Shown here: positions 16,149-23,881 of the stretch, piece after piece
Layout: each line of letters starts with the position of its first letter
How positions within the stretch are numbered: position 1 is the stretch's first letter
Source of the DNA: Thermoplasmatota archaeon
Lineage (GTDB): Archaea; Thermoplasmatota; Thermoplasmata; Thermoplasmatales; Thermoplasmataceae
DNA length: 34,876 nt
Direction: 5' to 3'
Assembly: GCA_023379435.1 (NCBI GenBank)
Contig: JAMCUH010000007.1
Location: forward strand, 29,130-64,005
Notes under the pieces: generated by a model
The model's database searches: none
Seen by the model: only the letters and a program-made list of their open reading frames with translations
Told to the model about the DNA's origin: nothing
Program-made: the position numbers and the translations under genes

Positions 16149-17695
16149 CCGAGACCGTTGATGAGAAGGTCGACCTTGAGTTCAATGCCATGGTACAGGG
16201 GCTCAAGATCATTGTGAAAACACCCAGGGGCATCATGAAGGTTGTTGATAACATGTCATTCTCCATCAGGAAGGGTGAGGTCATGGGCCTCCTCGGGGAA
16301 AGTGGATGCGGCAAGAGCCTGGTTGTTGCGGCCATAACAGATACCGTTCAGGATCCGGCCATACTTCTTTCAGGGGAAGTGAGACTTGACGGCTACAACA
16401 TTTACGGTGACATTGATCTAACACAGACCGTGGAAATTAAAAGTGAAACGCATGTGAAAATAAGGAAGAAAAGATGGGCAATGAGGAGGCATGAAAATGC
16501 CATGTCCTATGTTAGGGGAAGAATACTGAGTGTGGTGTTCCAGGAACCGCACCGTTCAATGGACCCTGTTCTCAACATAGGGGATCAGCTCATATGGCCC
16601 GTGCTTGAGCATAAGGGCTCTGAAATAGCAGAAACCATAATCAGGAGAGAGAAATTCAGCCAGGAGGATTCAAAAATTTTTTCCATGGAGGTTTACCAGC
16701 AGCCGGATCCTGAAGTGAGGAGTCATACCATTGAAACTCTGATATCAAAATATGGCTTTTATTCCATCAGAGAGGAGATACTTGATGCGCTAGGAACCTC
16801 AAGGGATCCGGACGAATTTTCTTCCAGCCTGTTTAATATTGCCGGAAAGCTCAAACTCGGAACAGAGCTGAAGAAATACGAGAAGATCCGGGATTATGAA
16901 ACACTGAGGAAGAGGATAGCTGCTCTGGTTCTTTCACTAATTTCAATTGAAAGTTCAGATGACGAGGAAAGAATTGCATCAGTGCTCACAGAACTGGACG
17001 AAGCCTACTCGGAGATGAGATCAAAATTCCTTTTCATGAATCTCAGGCGAAGACTCTTTCCAAAAATAAATGACAGGAACATCAGGAAGATAGCCAGGGA
17101 AATGGTCATAGAGAATCTGAAGTCTGCCAATATACACAGCCCTGAAGAATTCCTGAGGCAGTTTCCTCACGAGGTTGATCCAGGTGCACTTCAGAGGGCA
17201 ATTATCTCGGTCTCCACCATAACATCTCCGGAGCTTATGGTAGCCGATGAACCCACAGCAATGATGGATGTGGAAACACAGGCTCAGGTACTGAACTTTC
17301 TCGGTCAGGCCGTAAAGAAGAATAGGGGGCAATCCCTCATCATAACAACAAAGGACCCTCTTGTTGCCTCTGTCACATGCGACAGAATCGCAGTCCTCTA
17401 TGCCGGTAATATGGTGGAAGAGGCTCCCGCAGACGAGATCATGAAGAATGCCAAGCATCCATACACCACCAGCTTTATCAATTCACTTCCAAGAATACAG
17501 GATGGTGAAACAGTCATGGAACCCATACCCGGTGTTTCCCCGGATCTCGTTGATCCACCTCCGGGATGCAGATTTCATCCAAGGTGCAAGTTCAAGATGG
17601 AGGTTTGCATGGTGAAAAAGCCGAAGCTTACTGAAATTGTGGCAGGACACAGGGTTGCCTGCTTTCTTTTCTCGGAAAAATGGGAGGAAGAATAG
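16145..17695 (+). CDS. Peptide/nickel-type ABC transporter ATPase (DppD-like) with a large insertion and altered motifs
   Basis: 516 residues, against roughly 320-340 for ordinary DppD. Walker A is 'GESGCGKS' (51-58), the Q-loop glutamine is Gln133 in 'VVFQEPHRSMDPV', Walker B is 'LMVADEPT' (364-371), and the C-terminal oligopeptide-transporter domain has 'GCRFHPRCKF'. The signature that should read LSGGMRQR appears as 'VDPGALQR', after 'FPHE'. The switch histidine position of the H-loop ('ITTKDP' against the usual ITHDL) is lysine. Between Q-loop and signature there are about 210 residues instead of about 60, mostly charged and predicted helical. The TTG start at 16145 sits behind a strong GGAGGTGA and overlaps the DppC stop. 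It presumably energises import together with the DppF-like partner, but ATP hydrolysis may be unequal between the two sites. Confidence 0.85.
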   Translation: MTETVDEKVDLEFNAMVQGLKIIVKTPRGIMKVVDNMSFSIRKGEVMGLLGESGCGKSLVVAAITDTVQDPAILLSGEVRLDGYNIYGDIDLTQTVEIKSETHVKIRKKRWAMRRHENAMSYVRGRILSVVFQEPHRSMDPVLNIGDQLIWPVLEHKGSEIAETIIRREKFSQEDSKIFSMEVYQQPDPEVRSHTIETLISKYGFYSIREEILDALGTSRDPDEFSSSLFNIAGKLKLGTELKKYEKIRDYETLRKRIAALVLSLISIESSDDEERIASVLTELDEAYSEMRSKFLFMNLRRRLFPKINDRNIRKIAREMVIENLKSANIHSPEEFLRQFPHEVDPGALQRAIISVSTITSPELMVADEPTAMMDVETQAQVLNFLGQAVKKNRGQSLIITTKDPLVASVTCDRIAVLYAGNMVEEAPADEIMKNAKHPYTTSFINSLPRIQDGETVMEPIPGVSPDLVDPPPGCRFHPRCKFKMEVCMVKKPKLTEIVAGHRVACFLFSEKWEEE

Positions 17696-19135
17696 ATGAT
17701 CAACAGCCCTTCCACACCTCTTCTCCATGTAACACATCTGAGGACATACCTGAAAAAATCAAGCATATTCAACGAGCTCAGGAAAGAGGTCAAAATAGTT
17801 GATGACGTTTCTTTCACCATGTATGGGGGAGAAACCATAGGAATAATGGGTGAGACAGGCTCGGGGAAATCAACACTTCTTGAAACAATCCTTGGTCTGC
17901 GCGAAGCCACATCCGGTTATGTATACTTCGATCTCCCGGATGGAATATTCAACAGGATCCTCTATCTGGAAAAAAAATTTGACGGAATGGATGGAATATC
18001 CCAAAAAAGTCTCAGTGAGAGCGATCTGGACGAATATAACGAGCTTAGGTCACTGAGAAGGGAGTATTCTGTCACTAAGAGATCGAGGAAGACCATGAGG
18101 AAGCTCAGGAACCATATGCAACCCGTATTCCAGAACTCATCGTCCTCACTTGATCCCCGGAAGATCGTCAGGGATATAATAGCTGAACCACTCTGGAATC
18201 TGACCGACCTCAACAGATTCGAGATTTTTCAGAGGGTAGAAGACGTGATACTGGAGGTTGGCCTCAGTAATGAACATCTCTACCGTTATCCCCACGAGCT
18301 CAATGAGGGGCAGCTCCAGCAGGTTTGTATTGCAAGGGCCATAGTTCTTCAGCCAAAGCTGCTTGTGTTGGATGAGCCAACATCGTCAATGGATATGTCT
18401 GTAAAGGCAAAGATCATAAACATATTGCGGGAACTTCAGCTCAAGATGAATCTTGCATATATAGTGGTAAGCAACCATCCCGATGTCATAGGCTCGATGT
18501 GCGATCGTGTTGCCATAATGTATCTGGGCAAGATCGTTGAACTCTCATCCCGTAACGAGATCTTTCGTAACATGTTACATCCATATTCCAAGGCACTTTT
18601 CTCTGCCATTCCAGAACCATGGGAAAATGCCCGATCTTCCATACCAATTTTAAAAGGAGAAATCCCCAGCATGTCAGACCCACCGGGAGGGTGCTCGTTC
18701 CATCCGAGATGCCCCTCTGCCATGAAGATTTGCGGCTGGGGCCCTTCCGAGCTTGTTCCTGTAGTGAGGGTTATGCTCGATCCCTACAGAAACCGGGAAG
18801 TCAAAGATATGAAGCAGCAGGTTGCCAGTGTAACTGCTGATAAAGAAACGAATTCCGTGGTGCTTTATTTTGGTAAGGATGTAACAGTGCTTCCAGACAC
18901 CGTTGAGGAAATTTCCAGTCTTGTAGAAAAGGAATCGCTGTTGGAGTCGGGCATAATCTTCAAAGCTGTTGAATCCGTTGAAAGGAGCGGGGATGGCAAC
19001 AGGGTCATCCTGAAGCTCCTGGAGCCAGTGGTTCCGGTTCTGGAAGAGATCATACAGAACCATCACGTCTCCTGCTTCCTGTATAGCGAGAAGGACCAGG
19101 AAAGGAAGGAGGATGAAGAGGCGGGCATAATCTGA
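17696..19135 (+). CDS. Peptide/nickel-type ABC transporter ATPase (DppF-like) with altered signature and C-terminal extension
   Basis: 479 residues. Walker A is 'GETGSGKS' (52-59), the Q-loop is 'PVFQNSSSSLDP' (Gln146), the signature region is 'YPHELNEGQLQQ' (LNEGQ in place of LSGGQ), Walker B is 'LLVLDEPTS', and the oligopeptide C-terminal domain has 'CSFHPRCPSAMKIC'. In the H-loop, 'VVSNHPDVIG' aligns with the usual FISHDLSVV so that asparagine occupies the switch histidine position and histidine comes one residue later. An insertion of about 50 charged residues follows the first strand region, and about 120 extra residues follow the zinc-finger-like cysteine motif. The ATG directly follows the upstream stop, behind GGAGG. 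No substrate-binding protein gene is present before or after the operon in this window. Confidence 0.85.
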   Translation: MINSPSTPLLHVTHLRTYLKKSSIFNELRKEVKIVDDVSFTMYGGETIGIMGETGSGKSTLLETILGLREATSGYVYFDLPDGIFNRILYLEKKFDGMDGISQKSLSESDLDEYNELRSLRREYSVTKRSRKTMRKLRNHMQPVFQNSSSSLDPRKIVRDIIAEPLWNLTDLNRFEIFQRVEDVILEVGLSNEHLYRYPHELNEGQLQQVCIARAIVLQPKLLVLDEPTSSMDMSVKAKIINILRELQLKMNLAYIVVSNHPDVIGSMCDRVAIMYLGKIVELSSRNEIFRNMLHPYSKALFSAIPEPWENARSSIPILKGEIPSMSDPPGGCSFHPRCPSAMKICGWGPSELVPVVRVMLDPYRNREVKDMKQQVASVTADKETNSVVLYFGKDVTVLPDTVEEISSLVEKESLLESGIIFKAVESVERSGDGNRVILKLLEPVVPVLEEIIQNHHVSCFLYSEKDQERKEDEEAGII

Positions 19136-19181
19136 TCGCTATCACCATGATCATCTCGTTTTATAACAGACAAAAAACAAG

Positions 19182-19190
19182 CTTAAATAT
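19182..19190 (+). promoter_or_regulatory. Box A (TATA) promoter of rpsB
   Basis: CTTAAATAT is centred about 43 bases before the ATG, predicting a leader of about 16 bases. That leader contains an AGTGATATC ribosome binding site just before the ATG, so this gene, unlike many operon-first genes here, seems to have a short leader. Confidence 0.4.
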
Positions 19191-19228
19191 CCTTTTGTAG
19201 TATGGGGTCTCTGCTTTAAAGTGATATC

Positions 19229-19831
19229 ATGGAGGAATACGAATTTCTAATACCGGAGGAGGAGTACCAGAAATCCGGTGTGCACATAGGGACCCAGATT
19301 AAATCAAGGGATATGCTGAGGTATATATTCAAGATTAGAAACGATGGCCTTTATCTTCTTGACATAAAGAAGACAAATGCTGCGCTGGTGATCGCGGGAA
19401 AAGCACTCTCAAGATTCCATCCGGAGGATATCCTCGTGGTCGCACAGAGACAGTATGCATTCAGGCCTGTCAACAAATTCTCAGAGATCGTGGGCTGCAA
19501 GGCCATAGCAGGAAGATTCATTCCTGGCACACTTACAAACCCGCAGCTCTCCAACTACACAGAACCACGGGCCGTCCTTGTCACAGATCCTCTGGCAGAT
19601 ACACAGGTTGTAAGGGAAGCCGTGAGGGTAGGAATTCCAATTTTCGCACTCTGCGATGCCAATAACAAAACAGATTTCGTTGATCTTGTTATACCAACAA
19701 ACAACAAGGGAAGAAGATCTCTTGCAGTTATTTACTGGTTGCTTGCCAGGGAGATACTGAAGAATAGGGGGAGCATCTCTTCATACTCTGAATTCACGCC
19801 GACAGTGGAGGATTTTGAGGCTCAGATCTGA
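19229..19831 (+). CDS. rpsB: Small ribosomal subunit protein uS2 (S2p/SA)
   Basis: 200 residues, the normal archaeal length. It is a structural protein of the 30S subunit between head and body. Archaeal S2 landmarks are visible: '[14 protein letters not shown]' near the N-terminus, '[13 protein letters not shown]', '[15 protein letters not shown]', '[11 protein letters not shown]', '[15 protein letters not shown]' and '[17 protein letters not shown]'. In many archaea rpsB is in a cluster with rpoN, rpoK and eno; here it stands alone between the ABC operon and endA. Its last 10 bases overlap the convergent endA gene. Confidence 0.96.
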   Translation: MEEYEFLIPEEEYQKSGVHIGTQIKSRDMLRYIFKIRNDGLYLLDIKKTNAALVIAGKALSRFHPEDILVVAQRQYAFRPVNKFSEIVGCKAIAGRFIPGTLTNPQLSNYTEPRAVLVTDPLADTQVVREAVRVGIPIFALCDANNKTDFVDLVIPTNNKGRRSLAVIYWLLAREILKNRGSISSYSEFTPTVEDFEAQI

Positions 19832-20718
19832 TCATCAATAATTTCGGCAAAATCCTTTATCCACCTTATCTTGATATAGTGTATTTTCCCATATTTCATG
19901 AGGCAGAAAACGCAGGTCTTCCTGACACCATTTGAGACCCTTACCAGCCTGCTGATCTCGGACCAGCTCTCATTTTCATGGAGCGAGGATATCAGATATT
20001 CGGCATGCGTGCTTTCTGGTCCTGTATAGCCCCTGAAATCAGCCCCGTACTTGAAACCTGACTTTGGGAGTATTCCCCTCCCCTTAAGATCACCGTAGAG
20101 ATGTATTCTCTGCATTGATCTCTCGCTTTCTCCAGCCATTCCGTTCTCCTCGTCCGGCAGAAATCTGATTGCGCCTTTTGAGTATCCCTGGTCCTGGAGC
20201 GAGCCCCCATGTCCATACTGCATTCTTTCTGAACTATCCATATATTTGCCAAAGATAAACTTCCCTTCTGGATTAAAACTTGAAACCTCAAAAAGCGTCA
20301 TGTCGCCGTCCATGTCTATGACGGCATGTAGGGAGTTACCTGGTTCAATAATAAAATCTGTGTGAAGTTCACCCATATCTCCTGTGATGTATATGGTAAC
20401 AGGTTTCGATCTCGCGTTTCTCCTTACAATCATTGTCGTTCCCTGAACTGACGCGATCATGCCATGGGATTTTGCGTAAAAATAGGCGGCAAAAGTCTGG
20501 AAGAAGTATGGTATACCGGAGAGAATGGTTGATATAAGTTTGAATTCGCCCTCATCCAGGAGAATCTTTTCCTTTGACGCTAGGAATGCCAGTTCATGTG
20601 CCGATACGTGGAGATCGCCACCAAGCATTTTTCCTACATGATAACGGTTCATAAGGTATGATATGCTCTTCCTTGCGGGTCTGAATCTCATGGAGTCAAA
20701 AACAATATCTCCGGTCAT
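19822..20718 (-). CDS. endA: tRNA-splicing endonuclease, homodimer-size form
   Basis: About 298 residues (305 from the ORF-track start). It cleaves tRNA introns at bulge-helix-bulge motifs. The C-terminal catalytic repeat has '[10 protein letters not shown]' with the catalytic tyrosine, 'STHAEYLI' with the histidine and '[12 protein letters not shown]' with the lysine, ending '[12 protein letters not shown]'. The N-terminal half is a second, non-catalytic repeat, as in the roughly 300-residue enzymes that act as homodimers. I prefer ATG 20718, one base after the stop of the upstream GTPase gene: family N-termini begin like 'MTGDIVFD', and the earlier ATG at 20739 has no ribosome binding site. 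Expression probably depends on reinitiation after the GTPase gene. Confidence 0.88.
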   Translation of the reverse strand: MTGDIVFDSMRFRPARKSISYLMNRYHVGKMLGGDLHVSAHELAFLASKEKILLDEGEFKLISTILSGIPYFFQTFAAYFYAKSHGMIASVQGTTMIVRRNARSKPVTIYITGDMGELHTDFIIEPGNSLHAVIDMDGDMTLFEVSSFNPEGKFIFGKYMDSSERMQYGHGGSLQDQGYSKGAIRFLPDEENGMAGESERSMQRIHLYGDLKGRGILPKSGFKYGADFRGYTGPESTHAEYLISSLHENESWSEISRLVRVSNGVRKTCVFCLMKYGKIHYIKIRWIKDFAEIIDDQI

Positions 20719-20719
20719 T

Positions 20720-21244
20720 CTATTTTCTCTGCCTGGCATGAAGACTGTTGCTCATGATTTGAAGAAGATCCTGAACCCCCTCTGAAGTTTTTGCACTCAC
20801 CTTGATGAATTCCATGCTATACTTTTTGCAGAGGGGTTGAATCTCTTCATCCCACAACTGTGCCTCATATTTTCTGTCAAGCTTTGTACCCACAAGTATT
20901 CTCGCGCTCTTTTTGTTGAAAGTATCGAGATACTTCATTATCTCCTCAGTGCCTGGGAGCATGGAGGAGTCCGTCAGATCTATTGTTACAATAACAGCAG
21001 CAGAACCCGAAAGCAGTTTTTCTGCTTCAGGCTTCCAGTCGAGCTCCTGGATGAGAAGATCAGCCTTGGACTTCTGGCCGTTGTACTTCAATTCCAGGCT
21101 CTTCTTGATAATGCTGCTGAACTGCGGAGCAGCATCAGCATTTCCGTAAACTATCCTGGAAATAAGCGCAGTTTTACCTGATTTTTCGAGTCCTATCACA
21201 CTTACCTTCCAGGTACTTTTAGTAGTTTCCACCGGGAAGCTCAT
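20720..21244 (-). CDS. Ras/Arf-like small GTPase with degenerate switch II
   Basis: 174 residues with the small GTPase strand-helix order. The P-loop is 'GLEKSGKT' (18-25), G4 is 'VGTKLD' (118-123, the usual NKxD with T for N) and G5 is 'SAK' (150-152). The G3 motif DxxG, which should follow the third strand, is replaced by 'LIQELDWKPEAEKL', so the residues that position the catalytic water and contact the gamma phosphate are missing. The protein may bind nucleotide without normal hydrolysis. No membrane anchor or cysteine tail is seen. It is coupled to endA downstream, but no established partnership is known to me. Archaeal small GTPases of this kind are poorly characterised. Confidence 0.65.
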   Translation of the reverse strand: MSFPVETTKSTWKVSVIGLEKSGKTALISRIVYGNADAAPQFSSIIKKSLELKYNGQKSKADLLIQELDWKPEAEKLLSGSAAVIVTIDLTDSSMLPGTEEIMKYLDTFNKKSARILVGTKLDRKYEAQLWDEEIQPLCKKYSMEFIKVSAKTSEGVQDLLQIMSNSLHARQRK

Positions 21245-21352
21245 CGGATGATTTATAAAATAATTTTTGTGTGTTAACCTTTAAAATTCAGGATCAGATA
21301 AAAAATACTAAGCTCATGAAATGAAAGGGTAAATTTCCCTTATTTCCTGTCC
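21245..21352. other. Intergenic region upstream of the small GTPase
   Basis: AT-rich spacer between divergent units. A TTTATAAA motif (21252-21259) lies only about 12 bases from the GTPase ATG, too close to serve as its box A. A TTTTAAAG-like stretch on the minus strand near 21279-21287 is an alternative. No gene is seen. Confidence 0.4.
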
Positions 21353-21360
21353 TTTATAAT
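21353..21360 (+). promoter_or_regulatory. Box A (TATA) promoter of the 57-residue ORF and methyltransferase
   Basis: TTTATAAT is centred 27-28 bases before the ATG at 21384, the spacing expected for a leaderless transcript that starts exactly at this small ORF. Confidence 0.5.
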
Positions 21361-21383
21361 AGAAGCATGATTCATATGTTTTT

Positions 21384-21557
21384 ATGATGCCTCTGCTTTC
21401 TATGAATGGCCCGGTTTCGCCTGCACAGTATGGTGTGCAGGTAAAAGGATATGGAATTCATCATTCTAATATAGGCCATAAACGATATGGTTTCCAAAAA
21501 TGCAAGAGGACGCTCAAAAATTTCATGGTAGGTTTCATTCTTTATGCTGGTCGGTGA
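21384..21557 (+). CDS. Small leaderless ORF upstream of the methyltransferase (57 aa)
   Basis: Too short for the ORF track. ATG at 21384 (a second ATG follows at once) opens 57 codons to TGA at 21555-21557. The product is basic and rich in G, Y, H and K, with 'SPAQYGVQVKGYGIHH' in the middle and 'KNFMVGFILYAGR' at the end; no family is assigned with confidence. A box A at the right distance supports it. Its stop codon also overlaps the GGTGA ribosome binding site of the methyltransferase, giving translational coupling. The 'PAQYG..VK' segment faintly recalls IS66-type transposases, so an old transposase fragment is the alternative. A perfect 7-base inverted repeat (21420-21441) lies inside the ORF. 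Confidence 0.4.
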   Translation: MMPLLSMNGPVSPAQYGVQVKGYGIHHSNIGHKRYGFQKCKRTLKNFMVGFILYAGR

Positions 21558-21564
21558 ATAAAAA

Positions 21565-22581
21565 TTGAATGAAAATGCAACAAAGTGTCCACTGTGCGGT
21601 TCAGATAAAACTACAATGATAGCTGAACGTTTCCAGTCAGCAGTGGAAGACTTCTACTACAGTATTTATAGGTGCGGTTTCTGCGAAACACAATTTGCGG
21701 CTGGAAATGAGACATCTAAGGAAATATATGAAGCACTCTACAGTTCCAAAACCTACGGTGAATATAGCAGGTACGCATCGGAAATCAAATCTTCTCCTGA
21801 TCCGCTGAAATATTTATCAGAACAGGAAATAACCTATGTCAGAATATACAATTACATAAACAGAAACATGCAGAGGCTCCTCTCTTCCAAAATTCTTGAA
21901 GTTGGATCGGGTTTGGGTTACCTTACATACGCTCTGAACGTTGCAGGTTTAAACGCAACAGGAATAGACATATCTGAGGAAGCTGTAAAAAAGGCAAAAC
22001 AGGAATTCGGAGAGCATTATATTTACAGTAACATTGAAAATTTGTCTACAAACCAAACCTTCGATGTTATAATAGCGGCAGAATTGATAGAACATGTCAT
22101 GGAACCGCTGAAATTCATCGAGGCTGCATTGAAAATTCTTAGCGATGATGGGGAGTTGCTGATTACGACGCCAAACTATTCTATCAAGAGCCAGATTTGG
22201 CGGACTGAGCTGCCACCAGTACATATGTTCTGGTTCAGCAGAAGGAGTTTTGAGGTTCTGGCAAAAATCATGAATGTGAATTGCAGTTTCATAATGCCTG
22301 AAAAGGGATCGAAAATTGAAAACTATCTCGTCACCATTATGTCAGTACTATTCTGGAATGGGCGGAAATCGAAGCCCTACCTTTCTGCTGATTTGAAAAT
22401 TAAGGCTATTCTGAAGAAAAGCCCTAAATCCGCCACATTAAAAAATCTGGTCAGAATGTTAAATTTCCGTCCTGTAAGGGATATTGTGAACAGGTTCTTT
22501 TATCCATTTGCTGTTAACATAGACAGCCCGCTTTGTGTGGTTCTTAAAAAGTCCAAGAAATCCCAATGTAATAAAATCTAA
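21565..22581 (+). CDS. Class I SAM-dependent methyltransferase with N-terminal zinc ribbon
   Basis: 338 residues. An N-terminal four-cysteine ribbon ('CPLCGSDKT' then 'YRCGFCETQF') is followed by a Rossmann methyltransferase core with motif I 'ILEVGSGLGYLTYAL', the acidic end of strand 2 in 'ATGIDIS', 'FDVIIAAELIEHV' and 'LLITTPNYS'. This layout is common in methyltransferases of surface-polysaccharide or secondary-metabolite clusters. The substrate is not recognisable. The TTG start at 21565 is supported by GGTGA 7 bases upstream. Codon choice looks more AT-rich than in the neighbours, which hints at acquisition by transfer, but this was judged by eye only. The ORF-track overlap with the next gene disappears once that gene's start is corrected. 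Confidence 0.75.
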   Translation: MNENATKCPLCGSDKTTMIAERFQSAVEDFYYSIYRCGFCETQFAAGNETSKEIYEALYSSKTYGEYSRYASEIKSSPDPLKYLSEQEITYVRIYNYINRNMQRLLSSKILEVGSGLGYLTYALNVAGLNATGIDISEEAVKKAKQEFGEHYIYSNIENLSTNQTFDVIIAAELIEHVMEPLKFIEAALKILSDDGELLITTPNYSIKSQIWRTELPPVHMFWFSRRSFEVLAKIMNVNCSFIMPEKGSKIENYLVTIMSVLFWNGRKSKPYLSADLKIKAILKKSPKSATLKNLVRMLNFRPVRDIVNRFFYPFAVNIDSPLCVVLKKSKKSQCNKI

Positions 22582-22618
22582 GTCTGAAAGAGATCCAATT
22601 GAAAAATATTCAAATAAA

Positions 22619-22625
22619 ATTTATA
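22619..22625 (+). promoter_or_regulatory. Box A (TATA) promoter of the aminotransferase
   Basis: ATTTATA is centred about 32 bases before the ATG at 22655. It places transcription near 22649 and argues against the upstream start used in the ORF track. Confidence 0.45.
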
Positions 22626-22654
22626 GTCCAAGGGGATATCTAAACGGTGATGTT

Positions 22655-23872
22655 ATGCGTTTTGATTTTTCGAACTCACTATCAAACATGAGACCATCTG
22701 AGATAAGAGAACTATTAAGATATGCCACAGCCACTGATCTGATATCATTCGGCGGCGGTATGCCTAATCCTGAATCTTTTCCAGTTGGTGATCTCAAAGA
22801 AATAATCGATGACCTAATTTTGACCTCCTCCAAGGACATATTTCAGTACGGAAACACGGGGGGTCTGGACTCCCTGAGAGATGAGATATCTCTCATGCTG
22901 AAGGAAATGGATAATATTTCTGCATCGCACAGTGAGATCAATGTCACTTCCGGATCGCAGCAAGCCCTTTATGAGATTGCTAAAATACTTGCAAGTCCCG
23001 GTGATGCGGTCATAACAGAGCTTCCGACCTATGTGGGTGCCATAAGTGCGTTCTCTGCAAATAAACTTGACATGCATGGCATTCCCATGGATGAAGAGGG
23101 AATCATGACGGACAAGGTTCAATCGGAGATCGAGTTACTCTCCGGAGATAACAGGAAGCCGAAATTCATTTACGTTATACCCGACTTTCAGAATCCAACT
23201 GGTATAACTCTCTCACAAGAGAGAAGGAAGCATTTGCTTGATATCTCCGAAGATTATTCCATACCGATAGTTGAAGATGATCCATACAGCAACCTGAGGT
23301 ATTACGGTGAGCCGATTCCAAGAATAAAGAGCCTTGACCGTGGAGGTAATGTGATATACACATCCACATTCTCAAAGGTCATGTGTCCGGGTCTTCGCAT
23401 CGGATACGTTGTAGGACAGGAGGATTTCATAAGCAGGGTCAATTTGTTGAAGCAGGCGCTTGATCTTTCCACGAACACTCTCTCTGAGTACATTGCGAGA
23501 GAATACATCAAAAGAGGCATCATGAAAAAGCAGATTCCCAAGACAGTAGCACTTTATCGCAGGAAGAGGGACCTGATGCTTGAAACCATGAAGAAGGAAT
23601 TCCCTGAGGGCACAGACTGGACCAAACCTGATGGAGGGATGTTCATATGGGCCTCTGTGGATAGTCACATAGATACAACGGAAATGCGTACGAGGGCCAT
23701 GAAGAACGGTGTCCTCTATGTCAGCGGTGCGTCATTTTATCCACATGCTGAAAAGAAGAATGAGATGAGGATAAATTTCTCATATTCCAGTGATGAGGAT
23801 ATAGTTAATGGCATCAGGAGGCTCTCAAAGACCATAGGAGAAGAGCTAAGCAGTATAAGCAAAACCGCATGA
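22655..23872 (+). CDS. PLP-dependent aminotransferase, class I (LysN/aromatic/branched-chain-like)
   Basis: 405 residues from ATG 22655. Fold-type I signatures are 'LISFGGGMPNPESFP' near the N-terminus, 'YGNTGGLDSLRDEIS', 'VTSGSQQALYEIAKI', 'VIPDFQNPTG' and the PLP lysine Lys241 in 'TSTFSKVMCPGLRIGY', with 'INFSYSSDEDI' at the end. The set resembles the family of 2-aminoadipate, aromatic and MocR-related aminotransferases; the amino donor cannot be fixed. The ORF track starts 40 codons earlier, inside the methyltransferase gene. That extension has no family match and precedes the TATA box at 22619, so I dropped it. The CoaD fusion gene follows after 9 bases and is probably in the same operon. 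Confidence 0.85.
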   Translation: MRFDFSNSLSNMRPSEIRELLRYATATDLISFGGGMPNPESFPVGDLKEIIDDLILTSSKDIFQYGNTGGLDSLRDEISLMLKEMDNISASHSEINVTSGSQQALYEIAKILASPGDAVITELPTYVGAISAFSANKLDMHGIPMDEEGIMTDKVQSEIELLSGDNRKPKFIYVIPDFQNPTGITLSQERRKHLLDISEDYSIPIVEDDPYSNLRYYGEPIPRIKSLDRGGNVIYTSTFSKVMCPGLRIGYVVGQEDFISRVNLLKQALDLSTNTLSEYIAREYIKRGIMKKQIPKTVALYRRKRDLMLETMKKEFPEGTDWTKPDGGMFIWASVDSHIDTTEMRTRAMKNGVLYVSGASFYPHAEKKNEMRINFSYSSDEDIVNGIRRLSKTIGEELSSISKTA

Positions 23873-23881
23873 AATAGAATT

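Noticed and set aside
21420-21441. Perfect 7-bp inverted repeat CCTGCAC...GTGCAGG as a terminator
   Set aside because: No T-run follows and it lies inside the 57-residue ORF; could be chance.
21384-21557. IS66-type transposase remnant
   Set aside because: Only a short 'PAQYG..VK' resemblance; the promoter spacing and stop/RBS coupling fit a small gene better. Kept as an alternative, not as a mobile element call.
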